Origin: Marinicauda pacifica
GTDB taxonomy: Bacteria; Pseudomonadota; Alphaproteobacteria; Caulobacterales; Maricaulaceae
DNA: 64,000 nucleotides
Assembly (NCBI RefSeq): GCF_004793635.1
Contig: NZ_SRXV01000001.1
Location: 434,501-498,500, forward strand
Direction of reading: 5' to 3'
This document shows positions 10,183 to 20,003 of the stretch, piece after piece. Both the position numbers and the translations under genes were made by a program. The notes beneath the pieces were generated by a model. That model worked only from the letters and a program-made list of their open reading frames with translations, did no database searches and had not been told where the DNA came from. How positions within the stretch are numbered: the stretch's first letter is position 1; every line of letters begins with the position of its first letter.

Positions 10183-10230
10183 GCCCTCATCCTGAGCGGC
10201 TCAGGGCGTAGCCGTAAGCCTCGAAGGGCT
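10183..10230. repeat. Two-hairpin REP-like repeat, copy 1
   Basis: Located between the convergent J-domain and carboxypeptidase genes. It reads CTCATCCTGAG (a 4-bp hairpin), then a second hairpin CGGCT/AGCCG (10197-10201/10210-10214), then CCTCGAAGG. It has the same design as copies at 49059, 49143 and 50602 and the same orientation as the copy at 49143. The rest of 10069-10250 has no gene. Confidence 0.6.
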
Positions 10231-10250
10231 GCAAGACAGGTTCGCGAACC

Positions 10251-11558
10251 CTATGCGTTCGGGCTCACCGCAAAACAGGGTTCGCCGCGATTGGCCAGAG
10301 TCTGGCAGACGCGGCGGGCACCGCTGGCGTCCACGCCGTTAAACCGGGCACGCCAGAGCGTGCGGCCATTGCGGTCGACTGCCTCGGCAAACGGGGTAAG
10401 GGCCGGCTCGGAGGCCAGGTGGGCGTCGCGCAGGCTCTCCAGCCGCGCCAGGGCCGCAGCCTGCGAGGTGTAGGCTCCCACCTGAACGGCCCAGCTCGCC
10501 GCGGTGTCGGCCTGCGGGGCAGGCGCGGCGGCCATCTGTGCGGCGGGCGTCGGCTCGGACAATGGGGCGGGCCGGCTGCGCGCTGGACGCATGTCGGCCG
10601 GGTCTGCCAGCACGACGGAGACGGGCGGTGCGCCTTCGGCGGAGCCCATCGCGGTGGGTTCGCGCAGATCGGCCAGCTCGGCGGTCAGGATCGCCTGTTC
10701 GCGTACCGGGTTGAGGCGCGGCGTTTGCAGTGCGGCCAGAAGCCGTCCTTCCGCGCGCGCATCGATCGCCGTGTAGGCCGCTTCCAGAAGATCCTCGGCA
10801 TGAGAGTCGCGCACGGCAGCGGTGCGCCCGCCCATCACCACCGTGACCAGGCGGTGGCCGTTGCGCTGCGAGGTGGTGACCACGTTGAATCCCGAGGCGC
10901 GGATATAGCCGGTTTTCAGCCCGTCCACGCCGTCCACGCGGCCGACCAGCGAATTGTGGTTGCGCCAGGTGCGCGACCCGTAGGTGAAGCGCTCCTCGGA
11001 GAAATAGTGCCAGTACTGGGGAAAGTCGCGGCTCAGCGCATGGGCCAGACGGGCCATGTCGCGCGCGGTCGTGATCTGCTCGTTATCGGGCAGGCCGGAG
11101 GCGTTGCGGAACAGCGTCGCCTGGAGACCCAGCTCCGCCGCGCGGCGCGTCATGTCCGCCGCGAACGCACTCTCCGTGCCCGACAGGTGCTCGCCGACGA
11201 CGACCGCCACGTCGTTCGCGCTGCGGATGACCAGGGCGCGAATGGCGGTTTCCACGCTCAGCGTGTCGCCGGTCTCCAGACCGAGATCGGAGGCCGGGCG
11301 CGACGCCGCCTCGGCCGAGGCGGTGAGGGTCGTGTCCATGCTGACCTGGCCGTCTTCGAGCGCCTCGAAGAGCATGTACAAGGTCATCATCTTTGTCAGA
11401 GAGGCGGGGTGGCGCGGTTCGTCGGCCTGGCGCGCGTGCAGGACTTCGCCGCTGTCCATGTCCGCGACGAAGGCGGCGCTGCGGCTCTGCGCATGGGAGG
11501 GCGCGGCTCCAGCCAAGAGCAGGAACGCCAGAACGAGAAGGAAGGGCGCGCGGATCAT
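10251..11558 (-). CDS. D-alanyl-D-alanine carboxypeptidase (PBP5/6 type) with SPOR domain
   Basis: 435 residues. A cleavable signal peptide (MIRAPFLLVLAFLLLAGAAPSHA) is followed by a peptidase S11 domain with the three active-site motifs SLTK (S53, K56), SAN (113-115) and KTG (215-217). A Pro/Ala-rich linker and a C-terminal SPOR domain (about 354-435, WAVQVGAYTSQAAALARLESL) follow. It removes the terminal D-Ala of peptidoglycan stem peptides in the periplasm, and the SPOR domain should target it to the septum. The ATG at 11558 starts the signal peptide; the longer open frame upstream was rejected. Confidence 0.9.
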   Translation of the reverse strand: MIRAPFLLVLAFLLLAGAAPSHAQSRSAAFVADMDSGEVLHARQADEPRHPASLTKMMTLYMLFEALEDGQVSMDTTLTASAEAASRPASDLGLETGDTLSVETAIRALVIRSANDVAVVVGEHLSGTESAFAADMTRRAAELGLQATLFRNASGLPDNEQITTARDMARLAHALSRDFPQYWHYFSEERFTYGSRTWRNHNSLVGRVDGVDGLKTGYIRASGFNVVTTSQRNGHRLVTVVMGGRTAAVRDSHAEDLLEAAYTAIDARAEGRLLAALQTPRLNPVREQAILTAELADLREPTAMGSAEGAPPVSVVLADPADMRPARSRPAPLSEPTPAAQMAAAPAPQADTAASWAVQVGAYTSQAAALARLESLRDAHLASEPALTPFAEAVDRNGRTLWRARFNGVDASGARRVCQTLANRGEPCFAVSPNA

Positions 11559-11662
11559 GGCGCGACTGTGCCGCCGCGAGCGTTGAAAACGCGTTAACCC
11601 GAATCGCTCTCGCGGGGCTCGGTGGCAGTCACATGCGGTTCTCTTTTCTGAAAACGATATGT

Positions 11663-11671
11663 TGCATCGCA
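11663..11671. promoter_or_regulatory. Possible PhaR-type site upstream of the phasin gene
   Basis: TGC-ATC-GCA lies within TTGCATCGCACAA, about 120 bp upstream of the phasin start, and a second TGC/GCA-rich patch (TGCTGCAGATGC) lies around 11711-11722. The repressor PhaR of polyhydroxybutyrate metabolism in other alphaproteobacteria is reported to bind TGC-rich inverted sites upstream of phasin genes. This is only a motif resemblance. Confidence 0.3.
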
Positions 11672-11789
11672 CAAAAAGTGCTTGACCCGACCGGCTCCCG
11701 GAGTCAGATTTGCTGCAGATGCGAAGGCGATGTTTCCCGCTGCTTCAGCGCGAACACCCGCTCTTCGGACCGGAACTGGAGGCGCCGAT

Positions 11790-12203
11790 ATGGCGACGGC
11801 GAAGAAAACCGAGACCGGCGAGGGGGCTGCGAAAGCGGCAACCGACCCGTTTCTGGCCGCCTTCACCCAGTGCGCCGATCTTCACAAGGATACGGTGAGC
11901 GCCCTTCTTCAGTCGGCAAAAGCCACGTCGAAATCGCTCGACACCTTCAACACCCGCTCGGCGGCATTTGCCCGGCAATCGGCCGAGAGCGCGTTGACGG
12001 CGGCCCGGAGCATGGCCTCCGCGCAGTCAATTCAGGAACTCATCGCGGTCCAGGCCGATTATACCAAGACAGCGCTCGACGCCTGTGCTGGCGAGCTGTC
12101 ACGTACCGGCGGCCTGATGAGCGACATGTTCAAAGACGGATTTCAGCCCTTGAGCACGCGCATGTCGGGCGCGGCGAGCAGGGCCGGGTCGGCAACCGGC
12201 TAG
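11790..12203 (+). CDS. Phasin family protein
   Basis: 137 residues, almost entirely alpha-helical and Ala/Ser/Thr-rich, with a Lys/Glu/Ala N-terminus (MATAKKTETGEG). The central part (DPFLAAFTQ, SAESALTAARSMASAQSIQELIAVQADYTKTALDA) is a typical phasin_2 pattern. Phasins coat polyhydroxyalkanoate granules and limit their size. The ATG at 11790 is preceded by GGAACTGGAGG; the longer open frame upstream has no family support. The neighbouring clpS-clpA pair is a common arrangement in alphaproteobacteria. No PHA synthase is in the window. Confidence 0.78.
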   Translation: MATAKKTETGEGAAKAATDPFLAAFTQCADLHKDTVSALLQSAKATSKSLDTFNTRSAAFARQSAESALTAARSMASAQSIQELIAVQADYTKTALDACAGELSRTGGLMSDMFKDGFQPLSTRMSGAASRAGSATG

Positions 12204-12251
12204 GCGCGAAACGGCGCCAGCCTTGCAGACCTAAACGTTTCCTCCCAGACT

Positions 12252-12283
12252 GGCCCGGCCCCTAGTGCCGGGCCTTCTTTTTG
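12252..12283 (+). terminator. Rho-independent terminator after the phasin gene
   Basis: GGCCCGGC (12252-12259) pairs with GCCGGGCC (12267-12274) around a 7-nt loop, followed by TTCTTTTTG. The rest of 12284-12475 is non-coding, holds the AT-richer stretch CTATTTAATTACCATTG (about 12373-12390), and probably contains the clpS promoter. Confidence 0.85.
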
Positions 12284-12475
12284 TCTGGCGGGGATAGCGC
12301 GCCCTGACTGTGGTTTTTACGTGCCGGGCTGCGACGAACCGGATGCAAGGGCTTCCCAGAACCGGGTGCGCCACTATTTAATTACCATTGTCAGGGTGAA
12401 AATGTGAGCCTGTAGCATTGCGGATCACGACTTACGGACCAGATGCTGCTCACGATGAAGGATGTGTAGACCGCC

Positions 12476-12802
12476 ATGACTGAACGGCGCAGCTCAGACC
12501 AACCCGGACGGGGAACCGGTCTGGCCCTCAAGCCGAAAGCCAAGACCCAGCGCCCGTCCATGTACAAGGTGCTGCTGCTCAATGACGACTACACGCCGAT
12601 GGAATTTGTCGTCGAGGTTCTGATGGGGATTTTTCACAAGTCCCCAGAAGACGCGACTCGGGTCATGCTACATGTGCACCAGCATGGCGTGGGAATATGT
12701 GGTGTCTTCACATACGAGGTGGCCGAGACCAAGGTCGCCCAGGTGATGGACGCAGCCCGGCAGAACCAGCACCCGTTGCAGTGCACGATGGAAAAGGATT
12801 AG
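12476..12802 (+). CDS. clpS: ATP-dependent Clp protease adaptor ClpS
   Basis: A 108-residue N-recognin that delivers N-degron substrates to ClpAP. A basic flexible N-terminus of about 27 residues precedes the core: [20 protein letters not shown] contains the NDD/TPMEFV peptide-binding pocket, then [22 protein letters not shown] and the C-terminal CTMEKD. Length and motifs are standard. clpA starts 5 bp after its stop, so the two form an operon. Confidence 0.95.
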   Translation: MTERRSSDQPGRGTGLALKPKAKTQRPSMYKVLLLNDDYTPMEFVVEVLMGIFHKSPEDATRVMLHVHQHGVGICGVFTYEVAETKVAQVMDAARQNQHPLQCTMEKD

Positions 12803-12806
12803 CGAC

Positions 12807-15131
12807 GTGCCATCATTCTCGCCCGCTCTCGAACAGAGCCTGCATCGCGCGCTCGCAGCCGCCAACGAGCGCAAGCACGAATATGCCACGCTGGAGCACT
12901 TGCTGCTCTCGCTTTGCGACGACGAGGACGCCGGTGCGGTCATGCGCGCCTGCGACGTCGACGTCGATGAATTGCGCTCCACGCTCAACGAATACGTCGA
13001 TGACGAGCTGGCCAGCCTGATCCTGAAAGAGGTCGAGGACGCCAAGCCGACCGCCGGTTTCCAGCGGGTCATCCAGCGTGCCGTCATCCACGTCCAGAAT
13101 TCGGGACGCGAGGAGGTGACCGGCGCCAATGTGCTCGTCGCCCTCTTCGCCGAGCGCGAAAGCCACGCGGCCTATTTCCTCGCCGAGCGGGACATGACCC
13201 GCTACGACGCGGTCAACTTCATCTCCCACGGCATCGCGAAGAAGCCGGGCGCCAGCGAAACGCGCGCGGCGACCGGGGCCGAGGACCTGGAAGACGAGGC
13301 CAAGGGCGAGGACAAGGACGATGCGCTGGCCGCGTATTGCGTCGACCTGAACGCGAAGGCGCGCAAGGACGGTATCGATCCGCTGATCGGACGGGAGTCC
13401 GAGGTGGAGCGCTGCGTCCAGGTCCTGTGCCGCCGGCGCAAGAACAACCCGCTGCTGGTCGGCGATCCGGGCGTGGGCAAGACGGCGATCGCCGAAGGCC
13501 TGGCCCGCAAGATCGTCGAGAAGGAAGTGCCCGACGTTCTGTCAGAGGCGGTGATCTACTCCCTCGACATGGGCACTCTGCTGGCCGGAACCCGCTATCG
13601 CGGCGATTTCGAGGAACGCGTGAAACAGGTGGTCAAGGCGCTCGAAGCCAAGCCGCACGCCATTCTGTTCATCGACGAGATCCACACCGTGATCGGTGCA
13701 GGCGCGACCTCGGGCGGGGCGATGGATGCCTCCAACCTGCTGAAGCCCGCGCTGCAGTCGGGCGGGCTGCGCTGCATGGGCTCCACGACCTACAAGGAGT
13801 ACCGACAGCACTTCGAGAAGGATCGCGCGCTGGCGCGCCGTTTCCAGAAGATCGATGTGGTCGAGCCCTCTGTGCCCGATACGATCAAGATCCTGCAGGG
13901 GCTGAAGCCCTATTTCGAGGATTTCCACGATATCCGCTTTACCAACGATGCGTTGAAGGCGGCCGTAGAGCTGTCGGACCGCTACATGGGCGACCGCAAA
14001 CTGCCCGACAAGGCGATCGACGTGATCGACGAGGCCGGGGCATCGACCCGCCTGGTCGCTGCGTCCAAGCGCAAGAAGACGATCGGCGTGAAGGATGTGG
14101 AGACGGTCATCGCGAAGATGGCCCGCATACCGCCGAAATCGGTTTCCAAGTCGGACGAGGCGGCGCTGAAGAGCCTGGATACCGACCTGAAACGGGTCGT
14201 GTACGGCCAGGACGAGGCAATCGGCAAGCTGGCCAGCGCGATCAAGCTGGCTCGGGCCGGTCTGCGCGAGCCGCACAAGCCGATCGGCTGCTACCTCTTC
14301 TCCGGCCCGACCGGGGTCGGCAAGACCGAGGTTGCCCGTCAGCTCTCCTCCATCCTGGGTGTGGAGCTGCTGCGCTTCGACATGTCCGAGTATATGGAGC
14401 GTCACACGGTCAGCCGTCTGATCGGCGCACCGCCGGGCTATGTCGGCTACGATCAGGGCGGCCTGCTGACCGACGCGATCGACCAGCACCCCCATTCGGT
14501 CCTGCTGCTCGACGAGATCGAGAAGGCCCACCCGGACATCTTCAACATCCTGTTGCAGATCATGGATAACGGCCAGATCACGGACACGAACGGCAAGAAG
14601 ATCGACTGCCGCAACGTGGTTCTGATCATGACCACCAATGCGGGCGCCTCCGACGCTGCCAAGGAAGCCATCGGCTTCGGGCGCGGCAAGCGTGAAGGCG
14701 AGGATCTGGCGGCGATCGAGAAACTGTTCACGCCCGAATTCCGCAACCGTCTCGATGCGATCATCCCGTTCGCGGGGCTGTCGCAGTCGATTGTCGGCCG
14801 GGTCGTGGAGAAGTTCGTGCTGGAGCTCGAAGCCCAGCTCACCGATCGCGGTGTCAGCTTCGAACTGACCGAAGCCGCGACGACGTGGCTGTCTGAAAAG
14901 GGCTATGACGAGAAGTTCGGCGCGCGTCCGCTGAGCCGCGTCATCCAGGAGCACATCAAGAAGCCGCTGGCCGACGAGATCTTGTTCGGTCAGCTGAAAA
15001 AGGGCGGCGTGGTCAAGGTCGATGTCGATGCGGCCGATCCCGAACGCCTCGACTTCGAGATCATCCCGGCCGACCGGCTGAAAAAGCCCAAGGGCCCGAA
15101 GAAGAAAAAGACCGAAGAGACGGTGCGCTAG
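12807..15131 (+). CDS. clpA: ATP-dependent Clp protease ATP-binding subunit ClpA
   Basis: A 774-residue AAA+ unfoldase. It has an N-domain (1-145), a D1 module with Walker A GDPGVGKT and Walker B LFIDEIH, and a D2 module with [10 protein letters not shown] and [18 protein letters not shown] carries the IGF loop that docks on ClpP. There is no ClpB-type coiled-coil middle domain, which separates it from the disaggregase. An acidic linker (about residues 157-172) and a Lys-rich tail ([13 protein letters not shown]) are present. The frame opens at 12807 with GTG and is coupled to clpS. Confidence 0.95.
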   Translation: MPSFSPALEQSLHRALAAANERKHEYATLEHLLLSLCDDEDAGAVMRACDVDVDELRSTLNEYVDDELASLILKEVEDAKPTAGFQRVIQRAVIHVQNSGREEVTGANVLVALFAERESHAAYFLAERDMTRYDAVNFISHGIAKKPGASETRAATGAEDLEDEAKGEDKDDALAAYCVDLNAKARKDGIDPLIGRESEVERCVQVLCRRRKNNPLLVGDPGVGKTAIAEGLARKIVEKEVPDVLSEAVIYSLDMGTLLAGTRYRGDFEERVKQVVKALEAKPHAILFIDEIHTVIGAGATSGGAMDASNLLKPALQSGGLRCMGSTTYKEYRQHFEKDRALARRFQKIDVVEPSVPDTIKILQGLKPYFEDFHDIRFTNDALKAAVELSDRYMGDRKLPDKAIDVIDEAGASTRLVAASKRKKTIGVKDVETVIAKMARIPPKSVSKSDEAALKSLDTDLKRVVYGQDEAIGKLASAIKLARAGLREPHKPIGCYLFSGPTGVGKTEVARQLSSILGVELLRFDMSEYMERHTVSRLIGAPPGYVGYDQGGLLTDAIDQHPHSVLLLDEIEKAHPDIFNILLQIMDNGQITDTNGKKIDCRNVVLIMTTNAGASDAAKEAIGFGRGKREGEDLAAIEKLFTPEFRNRLDAIIPFAGLSQSIVGRVVEKFVLELEAQLTDRGVSFELTEAATTWLSEKGYDEKFGARPLSRVIQEHIKKPLADEILFGQLKKGGVVKVDVDAADPERLDFEIIPADRLKKPKGPKKKKTEETVR

Positions 15132-15160
15132 GGCGCGTCCGAGGTCTTAGGGCAAGAAAG

Positions 15161-15192
15161 AGCCCCGCCGGCGAATGCCGGCGGGGCTTTTT
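15161..15192. terminator. Bidirectional rho-independent terminator
   Basis: A perfect 12-bp stem (15161-15172 with 15177-15188) around a GAAT loop, followed by a T-run on the plus strand. It lies between the convergent clpA and M14 peptidase genes; AAGAAAGA on the left gives a weaker T-run for the minus strand. Confidence 0.85.
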
Positions 15193-15210
15193 GCTGGCGT
15201 GAGCGGAGAG

Positions 15211-17814
15211 CTACTGGCCCTCGCCCCGGGCAGATCCCCTGAAGTCATTGCCGAAGAAGATGGCGTTCAGGACCATTTTCGACGAGCCGAGCATGTAGGC
15301 GCGGAAATACGGATCGTCGGCAAACAGGATGACCGATCCCTCGCCGCGCCGTGTGGCGTGAACGGCGCCCAGCCCGGCGAGCGCATCGCGGTTGCGCTGT
15401 GAGGCATAGCCGGACAGGATCGGGTCGCCGGACGCATAGCGCAGCGGCGTCGCGAACGGGTCCTCGCCGGTAGCAAAGGCGGTCGTGCCGATCTTGTGCA
15501 CGGGCAGGGTGGCATCGCGATAGCCGTAGCCCAGCGGGTGGGTGGTATCGATCACGCCTTCGAACAGCGCACCGGAAATGGTGTGCTCCACGTCCCAGTC
15601 GTCGATCGTGGCGTATGCCTGCGGTCCGCTCGGGGCTTCATCCTCGGGCCGACTGGCAGTATCGACCGTCTTTACCGCCGCGATTTCCTGCTCGGCGGCA
15701 AACCGGGCGCCGCCACGCGTGGCGACCAGCACCCCGCCATCCTCGACCCATCCGGAGAGCGTCTCGGCGAAAGACTCTCCAAGCGGATCATACCGCCCGT
15801 CAGGCAGCAGGATGTGAGTGTAGCCGGACAGGTCAGAGTCGGAGAGGTTTTCCGCGTCGATCATCACCACCGGCATATGCATGTGATGATCGAGCAGATG
15901 CCAGAGCTCTCCCGCATCGCCGCTATTGACGCTCTCGCCAGTGACGAGCAGCACGTTCGGGCGCTCGACATTGGATAGCGAGAAGCCGCCGAGGTCCGAC
16001 CCGCTGGCCGTCGCCGAGGAGCTGGCGGCATGGATCACGGCGCCGTCCTCGCGCGCGCCCTGGCTGACCAGCTCGTGGATCGCATCTGCCTCGAGCACCT
16101 GGCCCGCAACCGGGACCAGGATGGAGCCGCGTGCCATGCTCACATTGCCCGCTTCAGTTTGAAGCTCGATCTCGTCGGGAATGACGCGCAGGTGCAGGCC
16201 GGCATCGAGCAGGCGATAGACGGCGCGCGGTGCGTAGAACTCCGACCAGTCGATGACGTAGGCGATGCTGGAGTTGGCGGGCGGTTCGTTCGCGGTGATA
16301 CGTGCCGTCACCTGATCCCCGATCGCGTCCTGCCCGAAGGCGCCCGGGCGCAGCGCGGCGTAGTCAAGGTCGTAAGCCAGCGGCTGGGTCCAGCCGGACA
16401 CGTCGTAGAAGGCAGTCTTGTCCTCGATCACACGAGTCTCGAACAGGCCTTCGATGACGCGGTAATTCGCCTGTGCCAAGGGCACGACATAGGACTGGCC
16501 GGGTTGATAGCGCACGCCGGAGGCGGTCACGGCCCGGTCCAGTTCGAAGACATCGATCCGGTGGTGGGCCAGCAGGTCGAGGAAGGCGGCGAGGCGCCCC
16601 TCGTCGTGCGAGGTGAAGACGTAGGCGCTGGTCGCATTCTCACCGGCCAGACGCAGGCTTTCGCGGAAAAAGGCCTGCTGGTGGTTGAGCAAATCCTGGC
16701 GCCGTGCGTGGCTGGCCCGGATGAGCGCGATGGCGGTGCGTGCCTGCTGACCGATCTTGTCGTCATAGCGCAGCGTGCCGCGTTCGGTGTCCTGGATGAT
16801 GCCGCGGACCGAGCTCTGTTCGAACAGGTAGGGCACGCCGCCGAGCAGGCCCGGGTAGCTGGAGCCATAGCCCAGGTAGAAGTCGTCGAACCGTTCCTCG
16901 GCGACATAGAGCGCCCCTTCGGCGCTGAATTGCTCGTCGAGCAACTCGTTCATCTCGAGATTGAGCTCCAGTCCGGCCTGGCTGAGAAGCGGGTGAAGGC
17001 CGTCCACCGGTCCCGGCGAGATGAAGAAGGTGGAGTTGCTGCCCATCTCGTGCAGGTCCGCGGCGACGTTCGGCATCCAGTGATGGGTTGCGTCCACGAG
17101 TGCGGCAGCTTCGGGCTGGGTCACGGGCAGCCATTGGCGGTTCAAGTCGAACCAGTAATGATTGGTCCGCCCCCACGGCCAGGAGCCGGTGTGCTCGCGA
17201 TGCTGGGGGTCGGCAACCGGAGCCTCGGCATTATGGATGTTCACGTCGTGGGCAAAGCGGCTCGCCCCGTCCGGATTGATCAGGATGATCTGGTTGATCA
17301 CCGTGGTTTCGAGCAGAGCCTCGATTTCCTCGCCCTGTGCTGCGGCGAGGAAGTAGAGCAGGGGCGCGCTGGAATCGTAGCCGGACGCCTCGGTTCCGTG
17401 CACGCCGTGGGTCATCTGGACGATGACCGGGGTCTCCTCGGTGACTTCAGCCGTGCGGCCGGGGTCAGAGAACGCCATATGAGCCTCGCGAATCTCCTCC
17501 AGCCGGGTCTGATTGGCCGGGGAGGTGGAGGTCACGCGAAGGATGGGACGTCCGAAGTGGGACCGCCCGATCACCTCGATGCTGACCCGGTCGGAGGCGG
17601 CCGCCACGGCGCGGGCATAGCTATGGAGCATTTCCGGCGTGGAGATAATTTGCCCGGACGCGAAGCCCGTCACATCCTCCGGCTTGGGGATGGCGCTGTC
17701 ATAGGTGACGTCCTGCGCGAGCAGGTCTTCAACAGGGCGCGGCGTGTAGGATTGGGCTTGCGCACCCACACTGATACACACGGCCGCGGCGGCGGCCAGC
17801 AAACGATTGAGCAC
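15211..17814 (-). CDS. Exported M14-family zinc carboxypeptidase, large type
   Basis: 867 residues starting at a GTG preceded by AGGGGAGA. The signal peptide (LNRLLAAAAAVCISVGAQAQ) directs export. The M14 domain has the zinc ligands HGVHGTE (HxxE; about residues 145-151) and a later histidine in LHEMGSN. The C-terminal third (NVLLVTGESVNSGD ... YTHILLPDGRYD ... WVEDGGVLVATRGGARF) resembles a class I glutamine-amidotransferase-like fold, the two-domain design of large secreted M14 enzymes in marine proteobacteria. It probably digests peptides in the periplasm or outside. The TonB receptor gene is divergent from it. Confidence 0.85.
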   Translation of the reverse strand: MLNRLLAAAAAVCISVGAQAQSYTPRPVEDLLAQDVTYDSAIPKPEDVTGFASGQIISTPEMLHSYARAVAAASDRVSIEVIGRSHFGRPILRVTSTSPANQTRLEEIREAHMAFSDPGRTAEVTEETPVIVQMTHGVHGTEASGYDSSAPLLYFLAAAQGEEIEALLETTVINQIILINPDGASRFAHDVNIHNAEAPVADPQHREHTGSWPWGRTNHYWFDLNRQWLPVTQPEAAALVDATHHWMPNVAADLHEMGSNSTFFISPGPVDGLHPLLSQAGLELNLEMNELLDEQFSAEGALYVAEERFDDFYLGYGSSYPGLLGGVPYLFEQSSVRGIIQDTERGTLRYDDKIGQQARTAIALIRASHARRQDLLNHQQAFFRESLRLAGENATSAYVFTSHDEGRLAAFLDLLAHHRIDVFELDRAVTASGVRYQPGQSYVVPLAQANYRVIEGLFETRVIEDKTAFYDVSGWTQPLAYDLDYAALRPGAFGQDAIGDQVTARITANEPPANSSIAYVIDWSEFYAPRAVYRLLDAGLHLRVIPDEIELQTEAGNVSMARGSILVPVAGQVLEADAIHELVSQGAREDGAVIHAASSSATASGSDLGGFSLSNVERPNVLLVTGESVNSGDAGELWHLLDHHMHMPVVMIDAENLSDSDLSGYTHILLPDGRYDPLGESFAETLSGWVEDGGVLVATRGGARFAAEQEIAAVKTVDTASRPEDEAPSGPQAYATIDDWDVEHTISGALFEGVIDTTHPLGYGYRDATLPVHKIGTTAFATGEDPFATPLRYASGDPILSGYASQRNRDALAGLGAVHATRRGEGSVILFADDPYFRAYMLGSSKMVLNAIFFGNDFRGSARGEGQ

Positions 17815-17969
17815 TGTCTCTCCCCTGGATCTGATGTCCCGTAGTCCTTGCCCGAAGCGTAAAACGCACCGGGCCGGGGTCAAGCGTATGCGAACACTCA
17901 GCGCAAAGGGGTGATCGAAGCCGACCGGCGCGCTAGATGACGAGCGACGCAACCGACCAGGACCCTGCC

Positions 17970-19949
17970 ATGCTTCTTGCCGCGCTCGCCCTCGCGATCA
18001 CCCAGGCTTCGCCGGGCGACGATGTCATCGTTGTTTCCGGTGCCCGCACCGGCGAGGTGGCCGAAACGCTCGCCACTCCCGTCACGGTCTTCGACCGGGC
18101 GGAGCTGCGCCGGATCGGTGCCCAGCATATTTCCGAAATCCTCAACCGCTCGCCGGGCGTTTTCATCAACCGGGGCAATGGCGTCGAGCATCTGACGGCG
18201 ATCCGTTCTCCGGTCTTTACCGGTGGAGCTGGCGCGGGTTCATTCCTCTATCTCGAAGACGGTATCCCGCTGCGTGCGGCCGGATTTGCGAATATCAACG
18301 GGCTGTTCGAGGCGGTTGATGACCTGGCCGGTCAGATCGAGGTCATTCGCGGACCCGGTGGGGCTGTCTACGGGTCGAATGCGCTGCATGGCCTGGTCAA
18401 TGTGATCACGCCGGAGCCGGACGAGGCCGGGCGGCTCGCCGAGCTGGAAGCGGGCAGCTTCGGGAGGGTGCGCGCGCGGGCCTATGCGGGAGGCGAGACG
18501 GGTTTCGGGTCGGGCTTCATCGGTCTGGGGGTGCGTCACGAGAACGGGTGGCGTGACGACGCGCAGCTCGATCGCTCCACGCTCCAGACGAGTCTGGATG
18601 GCGCGGCCGGCGCGCTCGACTGGTCGCTGCGCGCCAGCCTGGTCGATCTCGATCAGGAGACGGCGACCTATGTGAGCGGCTTCAAGGCGTATGAGGACGA
18701 GGCACTGTCGCAACAGAACGCCGATCCGGAAGCCTTCCGCAATGCGCGCGCGGCCCGGGTTTCGTTGCATCTCGACCAGAACCTTTCACAGAACTGGCGC
18801 GCCACGGGGGCCGTCTACGGGCGTTCGAACGAGATGGATTTCCGACTCCATTTCCTGCCGAGCGAGGCGCTGGAGACCACCGGGCACGACTCGCTGGGTT
18901 TGCAGTCCGCGCTGGTGCGCGAGACCGAGACAAGCCGGTTCATGCTGGGCATGGATGGCGAATGGACAAACGGCTTTCTGATCGAGAATCAGACCCAGCC
19001 GGGCTTCGGGAGCTTTCCCCAGGGCCTGCACTACGACTATGCGGTTGAGGCCGGTGTGGCGGCCGTGTTCGCGCAGGGCCGCTTTCAGCTGAGCGAGCGG
19101 CTGTCGCTGGAAGGTGGCGCCCGCCTGGAGCAAACACGTTACGACTATGACAATCGCACTGCCAACGGCGTGACCGGGCGGTATCTGCGCCCGGCCGACC
19201 GCAGCGACAGCTTCACCACTTTTGCGCCGCATGCCGGAGTGGTCTTCGACGCGACCGACCGGCTTCAGCTGTTTGCGCGTGCGGCCCGCGGCGTGCGCGC
19301 GCCGCAGACCGCAGAGCTGTACCGACTCGATTCCGGTCAGCAGGTCGGCGGATTCGATCCTGAAGAGCTGGACAGCCTGGAGGCGGGCCTGCGCATGCAG
19401 AGCTGGGCCTCGGGCCGGATCGAGCTGGTCGGGTTCACCATGGACAAGACCAATGTCTTCTTCCGCGATGCCAATGGCTTCAACGTGTCGGACGCGGAAA
19501 CCACGCATGACGGCGTGGAGGCAAGCCTGGTCCAGCCGCTGGGTGACCGGCTGACGGTTTCAGCCTCGGTAACCTGGGCCGTTCACGAATATGCGTTTGC
19601 CGATGCCACCGAGGGCATTGCGCCAGGCAACCGGGTCGATACCGCGCCGGAATGGCTGTGGAATGTGCGCGCGGTCTGGGAGCCGACATTCGACAGCCAG
19701 ATAGAGGCGGAGTGGATCCATGTCGACGAGTATTTCGCCGATGCGGCCAATACGGCGCGCTATGAAGGCCACGATCTCTTGAACCTGCGCGCTCGCTACA
19801 CGTTGCGGCCGGGGTTGGACGTGTTTTCGTCGATCCGAAATGTCCTCGATGACCGTTATGCGGAACGGGCCGACTACGCCTTCGGCAATTACCGCTACTT
19901 CCCGGGCGAGCCCCGCAGTGTTTCGGTTGGAGTTCGCCTTTCAAGGTGA
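17970..19949 (+). CDS. TonB-dependent outer membrane receptor
   Basis: 659 residues from the ATG at 17970 (AGGA upstream). It has a short signal peptide (MLLAALALAITQAS), then a TonB-box-like DDVIVVSGAR, a plug domain (about 25-145: ISEILNRSPGVFINR, IEVIRGPGGAVYGSNALHGLVNVIT), and a 22-strand type barrel ending in the aromatic YRYFPGEPRSVSVGVRLSR. It imports a siderophore, vitamin or other large ligand with TonB energy. The sequence does not reveal the ligand; there is no adjacent periplasmic binding protein or riboswitch. Spacing to the divergent M14 peptidase gene is about 155 bp. Confidence 0.88.
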   Translation: MLLAALALAITQASPGDDVIVVSGARTGEVAETLATPVTVFDRAELRRIGAQHISEILNRSPGVFINRGNGVEHLTAIRSPVFTGGAGAGSFLYLEDGIPLRAAGFANINGLFEAVDDLAGQIEVIRGPGGAVYGSNALHGLVNVITPEPDEAGRLAELEAGSFGRVRARAYAGGETGFGSGFIGLGVRHENGWRDDAQLDRSTLQTSLDGAAGALDWSLRASLVDLDQETATYVSGFKAYEDEALSQQNADPEAFRNARAARVSLHLDQNLSQNWRATGAVYGRSNEMDFRLHFLPSEALETTGHDSLGLQSALVRETETSRFMLGMDGEWTNGFLIENQTQPGFGSFPQGLHYDYAVEAGVAAVFAQGRFQLSERLSLEGGARLEQTRYDYDNRTANGVTGRYLRPADRSDSFTTFAPHAGVVFDATDRLQLFARAARGVRAPQTAELYRLDSGQQVGGFDPEELDSLEAGLRMQSWASGRIELVGFTMDKTNVFFRDANGFNVSDAETTHDGVEASLVQPLGDRLTVSASVTWAVHEYAFADATEGIAPGNRVDTAPEWLWNVRAVWEPTFDSQIEAEWIHVDEYFADAANTARYEGHDLLNLRARYTLRPGLDVFSSIRNVLDDRYAERADYAFGNYRYFPGEPRSVSVGVRLSR

Positions 19950-20003
19950 ATCGAGGCGGGTCCAGGCGGGCAGGCGTCGCTGAGGTATACGAGGAGCGAC
20001 CTT

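Noticed and set aside
16030..17844. A plus-strand frame of about 600 codons opposite the M14 peptidase gene
   Set aside because: The minus strand encodes the zinc-binding HGVHGTE motif and a signal peptide with a good ribosome binding site; the plus frame has no recognisable motif.
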